Shown here: positions 53,984 to 62,477 of the stretch, one piece after another
How positions within the stretch are numbered: the first letter of the stretch is position 1
How the letters are laid out: every line of letters starts with the position of its first letter
Assembly: GCF_030718205.1 (NCBI RefSeq)
Contig: NZ_JAUZQF010000013.1
Span: 248,001 to 312,000, forward strand
Source of the DNA: Nonomuraea turcica
Lineage (GTDB): Bacteria; Actinomycetota; Actinomycetes; Streptosporangiales; Streptosporangiaceae
Reading direction: 5' to 3'
DNA: 64,000 bases
Notes under the pieces: generated by a model
What the model was told of the DNA's origin: nothing
Seen by the model: only the letters and a program-made list of their open reading frames with translations
Database searches by the model: none
Program-made: the position numbers and the translations under genes

Positions 53984-55099
53984 ATGCCTCGTGTGCTCGT
54001 CGATGCGGCGGCCGTCCCCGCGGACCGCGGTGCGTTGATCAGATATGTGGATGGGCTCGTGGCGGCCCTCCACCGGGCCGGCGCCGACCTCGCCGTCGTA
54101 TGCCAGCGGGCCGAAGCGGAGCGATATCGGCGCCTGGCGCCCTCCGCCGATGTGCTCTCCGGACCCGTCGCGATCACCAACAGGGGCGCCAGGCTCGCCT
54201 GGGAGCAGACCGGACTGCCGTTGCTCGCCCGCCAGGCCGGGGCCGACGTCATCCACGCCCCCTACTACTCCATCCCGCTCAGCTCGGGCCTGCCGACCGT
54301 CGTGACGGTGCACGACGCCACCTGGTTCACCGAGCCCGACCAGCACAGCCCGCGGGCGTCGTTCTTCCGCTCGGCCACTCGCACCGCCGTACGCCACGCG
54401 CAACGGGTGATCGTGCCGTCCAAGGCGACGCGCGACGAGCTCGTCCGCGTGCTGGCCGCCGACCCGACCCGCATCGACGTCGCCTACCACGGTGTCGACC
54501 TGGCGCAGTTCCACCCGCCGAGCGAGGACGAGATCCGCCGGGCCGCGATGCGGTGCGGGCTGCACGGCCAGCCGTATGTGGCGTTCCTCGGCAATCTGGA
54601 TCCGCGTAAGAACGTTCCGAACCTCATCCGCGGGTTCGCGACCGCGGTCAAGCGGCTGGAGAAGCCGCCCGCGCTGGTGCTCGGCGGCGGCGTGCACGAG
54701 GACGACGTCGACGCCGCCTGCCAGGAGGTCGAGGCCACGGTCAAGGTCGTGCGACCCGGCTACCTGCGGGCGCCCGACCTGTCCGGGTTCCTCGGCGGGG
54801 CGCTCGTGGTGGCCTTCCCGTCGCGCGGCGAGGGGTTCGGGCTGCCCGTGCTCGAGGCCATGGCCTGCGGCGCGCCCGTGCTGACGACACACCGCACCTC
54901 GCTGCCCGAGGTGGGCGGGGACGCGGTGGCCTACACTGAGCCGGACGCGGACAGCATCGCCGCGGCACTCGGGGAGTTGCTCGCCTCCGCAGAACGGAGA
55001 AAGCAGCTGCAGGAGGCGGGGCTGGCCAGAGCACGTGAATTCACGTGGGACGCCTCGGCCGAGGCGCATCTCAGCTCTTATCAACGCGCCATCGAATAG
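53984..55099 (+). CDS. Family 4 glycosyltransferase (mannosyltransferase-like)
   Basis: GT-B enzyme of 371 residues. VLVDAAAVPADRGALIRYVDGL binds the acceptor side (quoted in part: ADRGALIRYVDGL). VTVHDATWF follows, then YVAFLGNLDPRKN at the start of the donor domain and FPSRGEGFGLPVLEAMACGAPV with the conserved Glu residues. The ATG at 53984 has GAGGGGAGA about nine bases upstream; an upstream in-frame ATG at 53942 lacks similarity. The GDP-mannose-pyrophosphorylase-like gene follows after 17 bases, so a mannose donor is plausible. Confidence 0.9.
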   Translation: MPRVLVDAAAVPADRGALIRYVDGLVAALHRAGADLAVVCQRAEAERYRRLAPSADVLSGPVAITNRGARLAWEQTGLPLLARQAGADVIHAPYYSIPLSSGLPTVVTVHDATWFTEPDQHSPRASFFRSATRTAVRHAQRVIVPSKATRDELVRVLAADPTRIDVAYHGVDLAQFHPPSEDEIRRAAMRCGLHGQPYVAFLGNLDPRKNVPNLIRGFATAVKRLEKPPALVLGGGVHEDDVDAACQEVEATVKVVRPGYLRAPDLSGFLGGALVVAFPSRGEGFGLPVLEAMACGAPVLTTHRTSLPEVGGDAVAYTEPDADSIAAALGELLASAERRKQLQEAGLARAREFTWDASAEAHLSSYQRAIE

Positions 55100-55104
55100 T
55101 CCGA

Positions 55105-55119
55105 TAATCTCACGGAGTG
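55105..55119 (+). promoter_or_regulatory. Leaderless promoter of the sugar nucleotidyltransferase gene
   Basis: TAATCT (55105-55110) ends six bases before the GTG at 55117, placing +1 at the start codon. It gives the gene its own transcript within the cluster. Confidence 0.5.
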
Positions 55120-56211
55120 ATGGAGAGCTCTTTGCCAGACCTCGAGGCGATCCTCCTGGTCGGGGGGCAGGGCACGCGCCTGCGTCCGCTGACACTGGGC
55201 ACGCCGAAGCCACTGCTGCCCACTGCCGGAGTGCCTTTCCTGGCCCACCAGCTGGCCCGGGCACGATTGTTCGGCGTACGCCGGATCGTGTTCGCGACTT
55301 CTTACAAGGCGTCCATGTTCGAGCCGGTCTTCGGTGACGGGGAGGCATTCGGGCTCTCGCTTGAATACATCACGGAGGAGACCCCGCTCGGCACCGGCGG
55401 GGCGATCCGCAACGCGGCCGAGGCGCTCACCTCCGGCCCGGACGACCCCGTGCTCATTCTGAACGGGGACATCCTGTCCGGACACGACATCGAGCACCAA
55501 GTGCGTATGCACCTCGCACAGCGGGCCGCTGTCACGCTCCATTTGACTGAAGTGGACGATCCCACGCGATTCGGGTGCGTGCCGACCGACGAGAGCGGGC
55601 GGGTCACGGCGTTCCTGGAGAAGACTCCCAATCCGGTGACCAACCGGATCAATGCCGGTTGCTACGTCTTCACCCGGTCGGTGATCGACTCGATCCCGAA
55701 GGATCAGATCGTGTCGGTGGAGCGGGAGACGTTCCCGGGGTTGATCGAGTCGGGGCAGCTCGTGCTCGGCTACGCCGACCGCACCTACTGGCTCGACGTC
55801 GGCACTCCCGCCGCGTTCGTGCAGGGCTCGCGCGACCTGGTGCTGGGGCGGCTGCACTCGCCCGCGCTGCCGGGGCCGACGGGCGAATACCTGGCGCTCG
55901 CCGGGGCCCGGATCTCGCCGGAGGCCAAGGTCCGGGGTGGCACGGCGGTCGGGGCGCGGGCGGTCGTCGAGGCCGGGGCGTCGGTGGTCGGCTCGGTGCT
56001 GATCGACGACTGCGTCGTCGAAGCAGGCGCGTCCGTGACGGACTCCGTGGTCGGCAAGGGCGCGCGGGTGTGCGCGGGCACGGTGATGCGGGACGCGGTG
56101 ATCGGCGACGGGGCCATCGTGGGGGCCGGCAACGAGCTGCGGCACGGCGTGCGCATCTGGCCGGGAATCGAGCTGCCCGAGCGCGCGATGCGTTATTCCA
56201 GCGACGTCTGA
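55117..56211 (+). CDS. Sugar-1-phosphate nucleotidyltransferase (mannose-1-phosphate guanylyltransferase-like)
   Basis: Makes an NDP-sugar, probably GDP-mannose. Protein of 364 residues. LLVGGQGTRLRPLTLGTPKPLLP is the nucleotide-binding signature (quoted in part: GGQGTRLRP). GDILSG holds the metal Asp, FLEKTPNP and NAGCYVF line the sugar pocket, and the C-terminal ~110 residues form left-handed beta-helix hexapeptide repeats. The start may be the GTG at 55117 or the ATG at 55120. It directly follows a family 4 glycosyltransferase gene. Confidence 0.89.
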   Translation: MMESSLPDLEAILLVGGQGTRLRPLTLGTPKPLLPTAGVPFLAHQLARARLFGVRRIVFATSYKASMFEPVFGDGEAFGLSLEYITEETPLGTGGAIRNAAEALTSGPDDPVLILNGDILSGHDIEHQVRMHLAQRAAVTLHLTEVDDPTRFGCVPTDESGRVTAFLEKTPNPVTNRINAGCYVFTRSVIDSIPKDQIVSVERETFPGLIESGQLVLGYADRTYWLDVGTPAAFVQGSRDLVLGRLHSPALPGPTGEYLALAGARISPEAKVRGGTAVGARAVVEAGASVVGSVLIDDCVVEAGASVTDSVVGKGARVCAGTVMRDAVIGDGAIVGAGNELRHGVRIWPGIELPERAMRYSSDV

Positions 56212-56264
56212 GGATCGCATACCTGGTCCGAACGTCTGAGCGGGTGGGGCAGACTGGATCGGTG

Positions 56265-57158
56265 ATGGAGCGCAGGTGGGCGCCCGAGGGGCCGCTGGAC
56301 GTGGGGCTGGCGTTGTCGCCGCACAGGCACGGCAACGGCGATCCCACCTGGCGGCAGACCCCCGACGGGGCCGTGTGGCGCACCTCCAGGACGCCCGACG
56401 GGCCGTGCACGCTCAGGGTGAGCCTCAAGGGCGGATGCGTGCACGGACAGGCGTGGGGCCCGGGGGCGGAGTGGGTGCTGGAGACGCTGCCGGCGTTGGT
56501 GGGGGCCGACGACGACGTTTCCGGATTTGTCGTCAAACACGAGCTTCTGGCGGACGTTGCCCGGAGACATCCGGGGCTGCGGATCGGGCGGTCCGGCCGC
56601 GTCATGGAGGCCCTCGTGCCCGCCGTGCTGGAGCAGAAGGTCGTCGGGCGGGAGGCGTGGCGGGCGTGGCGGTGGCTGCTCAGCCGCTACGGAGAGCCCG
56701 CTCCCGGCCCGGCTCCCCAGGGCATGCGGGTGATCCCCGAGGCGGCCGTATGGCGGCAGATCCCGATCTGGCACTGGCACCGATCGGGTGCCGAGGCCGT
56801 CCGCGCCAGGACCATCGCCAACGCCGCCTGGCACGCCGACAAGCTGGAGGCCGCCACGACCACGCAGGAGCTCGACCGGCTGCTGCGGGCCCTGCCGGGG
56901 ATCGGGGTGTGGACGTCCGCCGAGGTGCGTCAGCGCGCCATGGGAGACCCCGACGCCGTGAGCGTGGGCGACTTCCACTTGGCCAAGATCGTGGGATACG
57001 CCCTGACGGGGGAGAAGACCGACGATCCCGGGATGTTGCGGCTGCTGGAGCCGTACGAGGGGCATCGGCACCGTGCGACGCTGCTCATCACGCTCTCGGG
57101 ACTGCGCCCGCCCGCACGCGGGCCGCGGATGTCCGTCCGGGACTACAGGTCCTTCTGA
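56265..57158 (+). CDS. DNA-3-methyladenine glycosylase II-like (AlkA/HhH-GPD family)
   Basis: Base-excision DNA repair glycosylase of about 297 residues. The N-terminal domain is AlkA-like. The HhH motif LPGIGVWTSAEVRQRAMGD is followed by VGDFHLAKI, in which the Asp is the catalytic residue. There is no iron-sulfur Cys cluster, as in AlkA. The ATG at 56265 or the GTG at 56262 is the start; the frame upstream belongs to the antisense/other-frame shadow of the previous gene. It stands alone. Confidence 0.9.
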   Translation: MERRWAPEGPLDVGLALSPHRHGNGDPTWRQTPDGAVWRTSRTPDGPCTLRVSLKGGCVHGQAWGPGAEWVLETLPALVGADDDVSGFVVKHELLADVARRHPGLRIGRSGRVMEALVPAVLEQKVVGREAWRAWRWLLSRYGEPAPGPAPQGMRVIPEAAVWRQIPIWHWHRSGAEAVRARTIANAAWHADKLEAATTTQELDRLLRALPGIGVWTSAEVRQRAMGDPDAVSVGDFHLAKIVGYALTGEKTDDPGMLRLLEPYEGHRHRATLLITLSGLRPPARGPRMSVRDYRSF

Positions 57159-57195
57159 CCGGCCCCTAGGTGCGGGTCGCGAACCCAGCCCGTCG

Positions 57196-57210
57196 TACTG
57201 TGCCTTTATG
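57196..57210 (+). promoter_or_regulatory. Leaderless promoter of fbiC
   Basis: TACTGT (57196-57201) ends six bases before the ATG at 57208, so +1 coincides with the start codon. No ribosome binding site is visible. Confidence 0.55.
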
Positions 57211-59778
57211 GATCTGGTCAGTGATTCCGCGCTCCGCCGTGCTCTCGCCCGCGCCCGCGACGGCAAGAGCCTCGATGTCGCCGAGGCGACCGTACTGCTG
57301 CACGCCCGTGGGCCCCACCTCGACTCACTCCTGGAACACGCCTCCCGCGTGCGTGATGCCGGCTTGGAGGCGGCCGGCCGGGCCGGGATCATCACCTACA
57401 GCAGGAAAGTGTTCATCCCGCTGACCAGGTTGTGCCGGGACCGGTGCGGATACTGCACGTTCGCGACCGCGCCGCACAAGCTCGAGTCGCCGTTCCTGAG
57501 CCCGGACGAGGTGCTGGAGATCGCCCGGCAGGGGGCGGCGATGGGGTGCAAGGAGGCGTTGTTCACGCTGGGGGACCGGCCCGAGGACCGCTGGCATCAG
57601 GCCCGCGAGTGGCTGGACGCGCACGGCTACGACGACACGCTGTCGTACGTGCGGGCGATGGCGATCAGGGTGCTGGAGGAGACCGGGCTGCTGCCGCACC
57701 TCAACCCCGGCGTGCTGAGCTGGCGTGACCTGCAGCGTCTCAAGCCCGTCGCGCCGTCCATGGGGATGATGCTGGAGACGACGTCGCGGCGGCTGTTCGA
57801 GGAGAAGGGGCAGCCGCACTACGGCTCGCCCGACAAGGACCCGGCGGTACGGATGCGCGTCCTGGAGGACGCCGGGCGGACCAACGTGCCGTTCACGACC
57901 GGGATCCTGATCGGGATCGGGGAGACCGTCCAGGACCGGGCCGAGTCGATCTTCGCGATCCGGCGGGTGGCCCGCGAGTACGGCGGGATCCAGGAGGTCA
58001 TCGTCCAGAACTTCCGCGCCAAGCCGGACACCGCCATGCGCGGGCTGCCCGACGCCGACCTGCAGGAGCTCGCCGCCACCATCGCCGTGGCCCGCCTGGT
58101 CCTCGGCCCCCGCGTCCGGCTCCAGGCGCCGCCGAACCTGGTGGACTCGGAGTACGAGCTCATGATCCGGGCCGGGATCGACGACTGGGGCGGGGTGTCG
58201 CCGCTGACCCCCGACCACGTGAACCCCGAACGGCCCTGGCCGCAGATCGACGAGCTGGCCGCCCGTACGGGGGAGGCGGGGTTCCGGCTGCGGGAACGGC
58301 TGACGATCTATCCGGAGTACGTGCTGGCCGGGGAGCCGTGGCTGGACCCGCGCCTGACCGCCCACGTCGCCGCCCTGGCGGATCCGGCCACCGGGCTGGC
58401 GCGGGAGGACGCCGTGCTGGAGGGCCGCCCCTGGCAGGAGCCCGACGGCGGCTTCGCCGCGTCGGGGCGCGTGGATCTGCACGTCGAGGTGGACACGTCC
58501 GGGCGCGCCCAGGACCGGCGGGACGACTTCGACCACGTCTACGGCGACTGGGACGCCCTGAAGGATCGCCTCGGCCCGGCGGCCCCTGTGTCGGCGGGTG
58601 GCGTGGCGGGGGAGGTGTGGCGGGCGCTCCGGCGGGCGGAGGCGGATCCGGCGGGACTGACCGACGACGAGGCCGTCGCGCTGCTCAGCGCGGAAGGGGA
58701 GGCGCTGGACGAGCTGGCCGCCCTTGCCGACGCCCTCAGGAAGCAGGCCGTGGGCGACGACGTGACCTACGTCGTCAACAGGAACATCAACTTCACCAAC
58801 GTCTGCTACACCGGCTGTCGCTTCTGCGCCTTCGCGCAGCGCCGCACCGACGCCGACGCGTACACGCTGAGCCTCGACCAGGTGGCCGACCGGGCGCAGG
58901 AAGCGTGGGAGGCCGGGGCGACCGAGGTGTGCATGCAGGGCGGCATCCACCCCGACCTGCCCGGCAGCGCGTACTTCGACATCGCCAGGGCCGTGAAGGC
59001 GCGGACCCCGGACATGCACGTGCACGCGTTCTCGCCGATGGAGGTGATCAACGGGGCGAGCCGGACGAACATGTCCGTCCGGGACTGGCTGGAGGCGGCG
59101 AAGGAGGCGGGTGTCGACTCGCTGCCCGGGACGGCGGCGGAGATCCTCGACGACGACGTGCGCTGGGTGCTGACCAAGGGCAAGCTCCCGACGAACGAGT
59201 GGATCGACGTCATCACGACCGCGCACAAGGTCGGCATCCCGACGACGTCCACCATGATGTACGGCCACGTCGACACCCACCTGCACTGGGTCAGGCACAT
59301 CAAGCTGATCAGGCGCCTGCAGGAGGAGACCGGCGGGTTCTCGGAGTTCGTGCTGCTGCCGTTCGTGCACACCAGCGCCCCCATCTACCTGGCCGGCGTC
59401 GCCCGGCCCGGCCCCACGCACCAGGAGAACCGGGCGGTGCACGCGCTGGCCAGGATCCTGCTCCACGGCGCGATCGACAACATCCAGTGCTCCTGGGTGA
59501 AGCTCCGCGACGACCTGTGCCGCCAGGTGCTCCAAGGCGGCGTGAACGACCTCGGCGGCACGCTGATGGAGGAGACGATCAGCAGGATGGCCGGCTCGGA
59601 GAACGGCTCGTACAAGACCATCAGCGAGCTGCGCGCGATGGTCGAGGTCAGCGGCAGGCCGGTCAGGCAGCGCACCACCGACTACGGCGTCCCGGCCCCC
59701 GAACGCCTGCAGGCGTCCGCCGCGAGCGACGGGGTCTGCCAGAGCGTCAGGAGGGTGTTGCCGATCGCCCAGTTGTAA
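57208..59778 (+). CDS. fbiC: FO synthase, fused CofG-CofH radical-SAM enzyme
   Basis: Makes the deazaflavin FO, the chromophore of coenzyme F420, from tyrosine and the flavin precursor 5-amino-6-ribitylaminouracil. The protein is 856 residues, the usual length of the actinobacterial fusion. CofG half: Cys76, Cys80 and Cys83 (CRDRCGYC). CofH half: Cys533, Cys537 and Cys540 (CYTGCRFC). Both [4Fe-4S]/SAM sites are intact. The ATG at 57208 was chosen for homologue length and the abutting -10 box. The partner genes fbiA and fbiB lie 3 kb downstream on the other strand. Confidence 0.96.
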   Translation: MDLVSDSALRRALARARDGKSLDVAEATVLLHARGPHLDSLLEHASRVRDAGLEAAGRAGIITYSRKVFIPLTRLCRDRCGYCTFATAPHKLESPFLSPDEVLEIARQGAAMGCKEALFTLGDRPEDRWHQAREWLDAHGYDDTLSYVRAMAIRVLEETGLLPHLNPGVLSWRDLQRLKPVAPSMGMMLETTSRRLFEEKGQPHYGSPDKDPAVRMRVLEDAGRTNVPFTTGILIGIGETVQDRAESIFAIRRVAREYGGIQEVIVQNFRAKPDTAMRGLPDADLQELAATIAVARLVLGPRVRLQAPPNLVDSEYELMIRAGIDDWGGVSPLTPDHVNPERPWPQIDELAARTGEAGFRLRERLTIYPEYVLAGEPWLDPRLTAHVAALADPATGLAREDAVLEGRPWQEPDGGFAASGRVDLHVEVDTSGRAQDRRDDFDHVYGDWDALKDRLGPAAPVSAGGVAGEVWRALRRAEADPAGLTDDEAVALLSAEGEALDELAALADALRKQAVGDDVTYVVNRNINFTNVCYTGCRFCAFAQRRTDADAYTLSLDQVADRAQEAWEAGATEVCMQGGIHPDLPGSAYFDIARAVKARTPDMHVHAFSPMEVINGASRTNMSVRDWLEAAKEAGVDSLPGTAAEILDDDVRWVLTKGKLPTNEWIDVITTAHKVGIPTTSTMMYGHVDTHLHWVRHIKLIRRLQEETGGFSEFVLLPFVHTSAPIYLAGVARPGPTHQENRAVHALARILLHGAIDNIQCSWVKLRDDLCRQVLQGGVNDLGGTLMEETISRMAGSENGSYKTISELRAMVEVSGRPVRQRTTDYGVPAPERLQASAASDGVCQSVRRVLPIAQL

Positions 59779-59853
59779 CATGTTCTAATAACGGCTTGCA
59801 CCCACTGTGGGAGTCGCTGGGAGAATCGTCACTCCCCTGGAGAGAGGTTCACC

Positions 59854-61602
59854 GTGCGGTTGGGTCGACACCGCGCCGCGCTGCCCCCTGAGCAGCGACG
59901 CAGGAAGGCGCTGCAGCGCGGCATGCTGGCGGGGCTCGCGGCCGTGGCCGTGGCCGCCGCGGCCGTCGTCGTGGTGTTCGGCGGCGTCGGCACGCTGTGC
60001 TCCACACGAGAGCCTGTTCTGGTCAGCGTGGCCGCCGCGGTCGACGTGGCCCCCGCCGTCATGGAGGCCGCCGGGCGGTTCAACGAGACGAAGACGTCGG
60101 CGGGCCGGCGGTGCGTGCTGGTCCAGGTGACCGAGCAGCCGCCGGCCACCGTTCTGCGCACGCTGATCGGCGACCGGGCGGGTGTGCTGAGCGAGCGGCC
60201 CGACGGCTGGATCGCCGACTCCTCGGCCTGGATCAGGCTGGCCCGCCAGCAGGGCGCGAGCGCGTTGCCGGCGGGGGAGAGCGTGGTGGCGACCTCGCCG
60301 CTGGTGTTCGCCACCCGCTCGTCGCTGGCGCAACGATTCTCCGTGGGCAAGACCGAGATGAACTGGCGGATGGTCTTCCCCTCGACCGTACGCGGGCGGC
60401 TGACGCCCACCTCGGACGAGCCCGACGTCGTACGCGTGCCGGACCCGTCGCTGGCCGGGGCAGGCATCGCGACCGTGGCCGCCGCCAGGGACGTCGTCGG
60501 CACCGGGCCGGAGGCCGACAAGGCGCTCACCGCTTTCGTCCGCTGGGCGCAGGCCGGCTCCGCGCCCGACTACCGCAGCATGCTGGATGCGGTCGACGAT
60601 CGCTCGTTCTGGCAGCGCCCGGTGGTCATCGTCCCGGAGCAGTCGGTGTGGAACCACAACCTGCGCCCCTCCGCCGACCCGGTCGTCGCACTGCACCCGC
60701 GGGAGGGCACGATCAGCCTCGACTACCCGTACGTCGTCACCGCCACCGACCCCACGGTGGCCGAGGCGTCCGCCGCGTTCGCCGCATGGCTGAAGGGGGC
60801 GCGGGCGCAGGAGATCGTGCGGCGGGCGGGGTTCAGGTCGGGCGACGGCAGCCAGGGGCCGATCTCGCCGGGGCCGCAGATCCCGGCGGCCGCCCCGAAG
60901 ACCAGGTCGTCGGTGTCGCCGCAGGACATCGACGAGGCGCTGCGGGCCTGGAGCAGGCTGGCCCCGCCGACCAACATCCTCGTGCTGGCCGACACCTCCA
61001 AGCACATGGCCGAGCCGCTGAAGGGCAGCACCCGGGTCAGGGTGGCGCTGGACGCGGCCAAGATCGGGCTGCAGCTCTTCCCTGATTCCACGCACATGGG
61101 GTTGTGGGAGTTCGCGGACGGGCTGGGGCGGATCAAGGGATACCAGGAACGCGTCGGGCTCGGGCCGATCAACGAGCCGGAGAGCGGTCAGGTGATCCGC
61201 CGGAGCCGCCTGGGCGAGATGACCACCACGATCACCGCCCACCCGGGGCGGGACAGCTCGCTGTACGACTCGATTCTCAGCGGGTTCCGGGAGGTCGCCG
61301 GGGAGTACCGGGAGGACATGAACAACACGCTCCTGGTGATCACGGCGGGCAGGGACGACGGCAAGGGCACCCGCTTGCCGCAGCTTCTCGAGGTGCTGCG
61401 GCGCGACTGGAAGCCCGATCGGCCCGTGCAGATCGTCATCATCGCCTTCGGGGCGGACGTGGATCGGGGGAGTCTGGGGCAGATCGCGGCGGCCACCAAC
61501 GGGTCGCTGCATGTGGCGCAGGAGCCGGAGGAGATCATCGACGTCTTCCTCGCCGCCCTGGCCCGCCGCCTCTGCCATCCCACGTGCAAGCCGACCGCCT
61601 GA
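59854..61602 (+). CDS. Membrane-anchored substrate-binding plus VWA-domain protein
   Basis: Protein of 582 residues: a basic tail, one TM near 22-44, a periplasmic-binding-protein-like domain (about 50-330) and a C-terminal von Willebrand A domain (about 370-575). The MIDAS-like motif is ADTSKH; the usual third residue Ser is His384, while later Thr and Asp positions are plausible, so metal binding is uncertain. Similar two-domain proteins are frequent in actinomycetes and uncharacterised. The GTG start has GAGAGAGG upstream. The transcript ends in a strong hairpin. Confidence 0.8.
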   Translation: MRLGRHRAALPPEQRRRKALQRGMLAGLAAVAVAAAAVVVVFGGVGTLCSTREPVLVSVAAAVDVAPAVMEAAGRFNETKTSAGRRCVLVQVTEQPPATVLRTLIGDRAGVLSERPDGWIADSSAWIRLARQQGASALPAGESVVATSPLVFATRSSLAQRFSVGKTEMNWRMVFPSTVRGRLTPTSDEPDVVRVPDPSLAGAGIATVAAARDVVGTGPEADKALTAFVRWAQAGSAPDYRSMLDAVDDRSFWQRPVVIVPEQSVWNHNLRPSADPVVALHPREGTISLDYPYVVTATDPTVAEASAAFAAWLKGARAQEIVRRAGFRSGDGSQGPISPGPQIPAAAPKTRSSVSPQDIDEALRAWSRLAPPTNILVLADTSKHMAEPLKGSTRVRVALDAAKIGLQLFPDSTHMGLWEFADGLGRIKGYQERVGLGPINEPESGQVIRRSRLGEMTTTITAHPGRDSSLYDSILSGFREVAGEYREDMNNTLLVITAGRDDGKGTRLPQLLEVLRRDWKPDRPVQIVIIAFGADVDRGSLGQIAAATNGSLHVAQEPEEIIDVFLAALARRLCHPTCKPTA

Positions 61603-61622
61603 GGGTTCGGCGGCGCAGACGC

Positions 61623-61651
61623 GCAAGGGGCGCCCCAGCGGCGCCCCTTGC
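61623..61651. terminator. Bidirectional hairpin terminator
   Basis: A perfect 12-base stem (core CAAGGGGCGCC against GGCGCCCCTTG) with a five-base loop lies between the convergent VWA-protein gene (stop at 61602) and LPMO gene (stop at 61663). Confidence 0.88.
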
Positions 61652-61662
61652 TCGTCAGTCGG

Positions 61663-62397
61663 TCAGAGTCGTTGCCAGAGGGCCGGGACGTTCGGCGGTT
61701 CCCAGCCGGCGAGTGACGTGTGCGCCTGGATGCAGCGGTAGCTCACGCCGTTGTACGTCACCGTGGTGCCGACCGCGTGGGCGACCCCGGCCCGCCACGT
61801 GCCCGAGGGGGCGGTGGTCGTCGGCGTCGGGGTCGGGGTGGGCGTGGGGGTGACGGTCGGGGTGGGCGTCGGGCTGGGGTTGCCGCCGCCACCGATCTGC
61901 AGGTCGATGCAGGAGTAGAAGGCGTTGGCGGTGTCGGAGATGTTCCAGATCGCCAGGACCTTCTGGCGGCCGGAGTAGCCGGACAAGTTGACCGTGTGCG
62001 AGACCGTCGCCGGCGGCTGCTGGTTGTTGCCGCTGAACACAGCCACCCTGGTGTTGCCGATGTAGTACTCGTAGGTGCTGGTGGCGTGCCTGGCGGTGAA
62101 CGTCCAGGTGAAGGTCACCGTGCTGCCCACCGACGCCACCGGCCACGGCTTGCTCTCGTCGCTCAGCTGGGCGAACTGCGACAGGTTGGCGTGGCAGCTC
62201 CGCAGGCCCTTCGGCCCTTCCACGCTCTGCGGCTCGTAGATGATGTTGCCGCAGTTGGGCACCTTGCCCTGGGCGCAGTTGGCCTGCCGGCTCGGTGGCG
62301 AGTTGACGTACCCGTGCGCGAACGCCGGGGTGGTGTTGAAGAGCGTGGTGGCGAGGGCGATCACCACCACGGCGACTAACGTGAGCATCCTTCGCAT
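61663..62397 (-). CDS. Secreted AA10 lytic polysaccharide monooxygenase with CBM5/12
   Basis: Copper enzyme that oxidatively cleaves chitin or cellulose outside the cell. Of 244 residues, the signal peptide ends AFA, leaving His28 as the N-terminal copper ligand (HGYVNSPPSRQ). The second histidine-brace residue is His104, and the axial Phe is in NAFYSC. A Thr/Pro repeat linker (about 170-190) joins a C-terminal CBM5/12 (WRAGVAHAVGTTVTYNG to WEPP and LWQ) that binds chitin. GGAG precedes the ATG. The promoter carries two palindromes. Confidence 0.95.
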   Translation of the reverse strand: MRRMLTLVAVVVIALATTLFNTTPAFAHGYVNSPPSRQANCAQGKVPNCGNIIYEPQSVEGPKGLRSCHANLSQFAQLSDESKPWPVASVGSTVTFTWTFTARHATSTYEYYIGNTRVAVFSGNNQQPPATVSHTVNLSGYSGRQKVLAIWNISDTANAFYSCIDLQIGGGGNPSPTPTPTVTPTPTPTPTPTTTAPSGTWRAGVAHAVGTTVTYNGVSYRCIQAHTSLAGWEPPNVPALWQRL

Positions 62398-62406
62398 GGA
62401 AGCGGC

Positions 62407-62450
62407 TCCTTTACATGGGGGGATGCTCCAAATGTAAAGGAAAGTTTCCT
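62407..62450 (-). promoter_or_regulatory. Two overlapping palindromes in the LPMO promoter
   Basis: A 10-base inverted repeat, TCCTTTACAT and ATGTAAAGGA (62407-62416 and 62432-62441), overlaps a tighter palindrome AGGAAA-G-TTTCCT (62438-62450). Both lie within 55 bases upstream of the LPMO start. The second, within the wider pattern TTAGGAAACTTTCCT, resembles sites I have seen before secreted glycan-degrading genes of actinomycetes; a sugar-responsive repressor is likely, but its identity is unknown. Confidence 0.55.
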
Positions 62451-62477
62451 AACGGTAAATGGTCTGTTGACCCCTTG

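Noticed and set aside
27239..56211. Secondary-metabolite (PKS/NRPS) cluster
   Set aside because: There are no carrier proteins, ketosynthases, adenylation domains or tailoring sets; the genes are envelope glycopolymer types.
57325..59781. 818-codon open frame antisense to fbiC
   Set aside because: Its translation is rich in Arg, His, Val and Gly with no family motif; it mirrors the high-GC third-position bias of fbiC, which has both radical-SAM motifs.
59785..61626. 613-codon open frame antisense to the substrate-binding/VWA gene
   Set aside because: Low-complexity Arg/Gly/His protein; the plus frame has TM, binding-protein and VWA features plus an SD.
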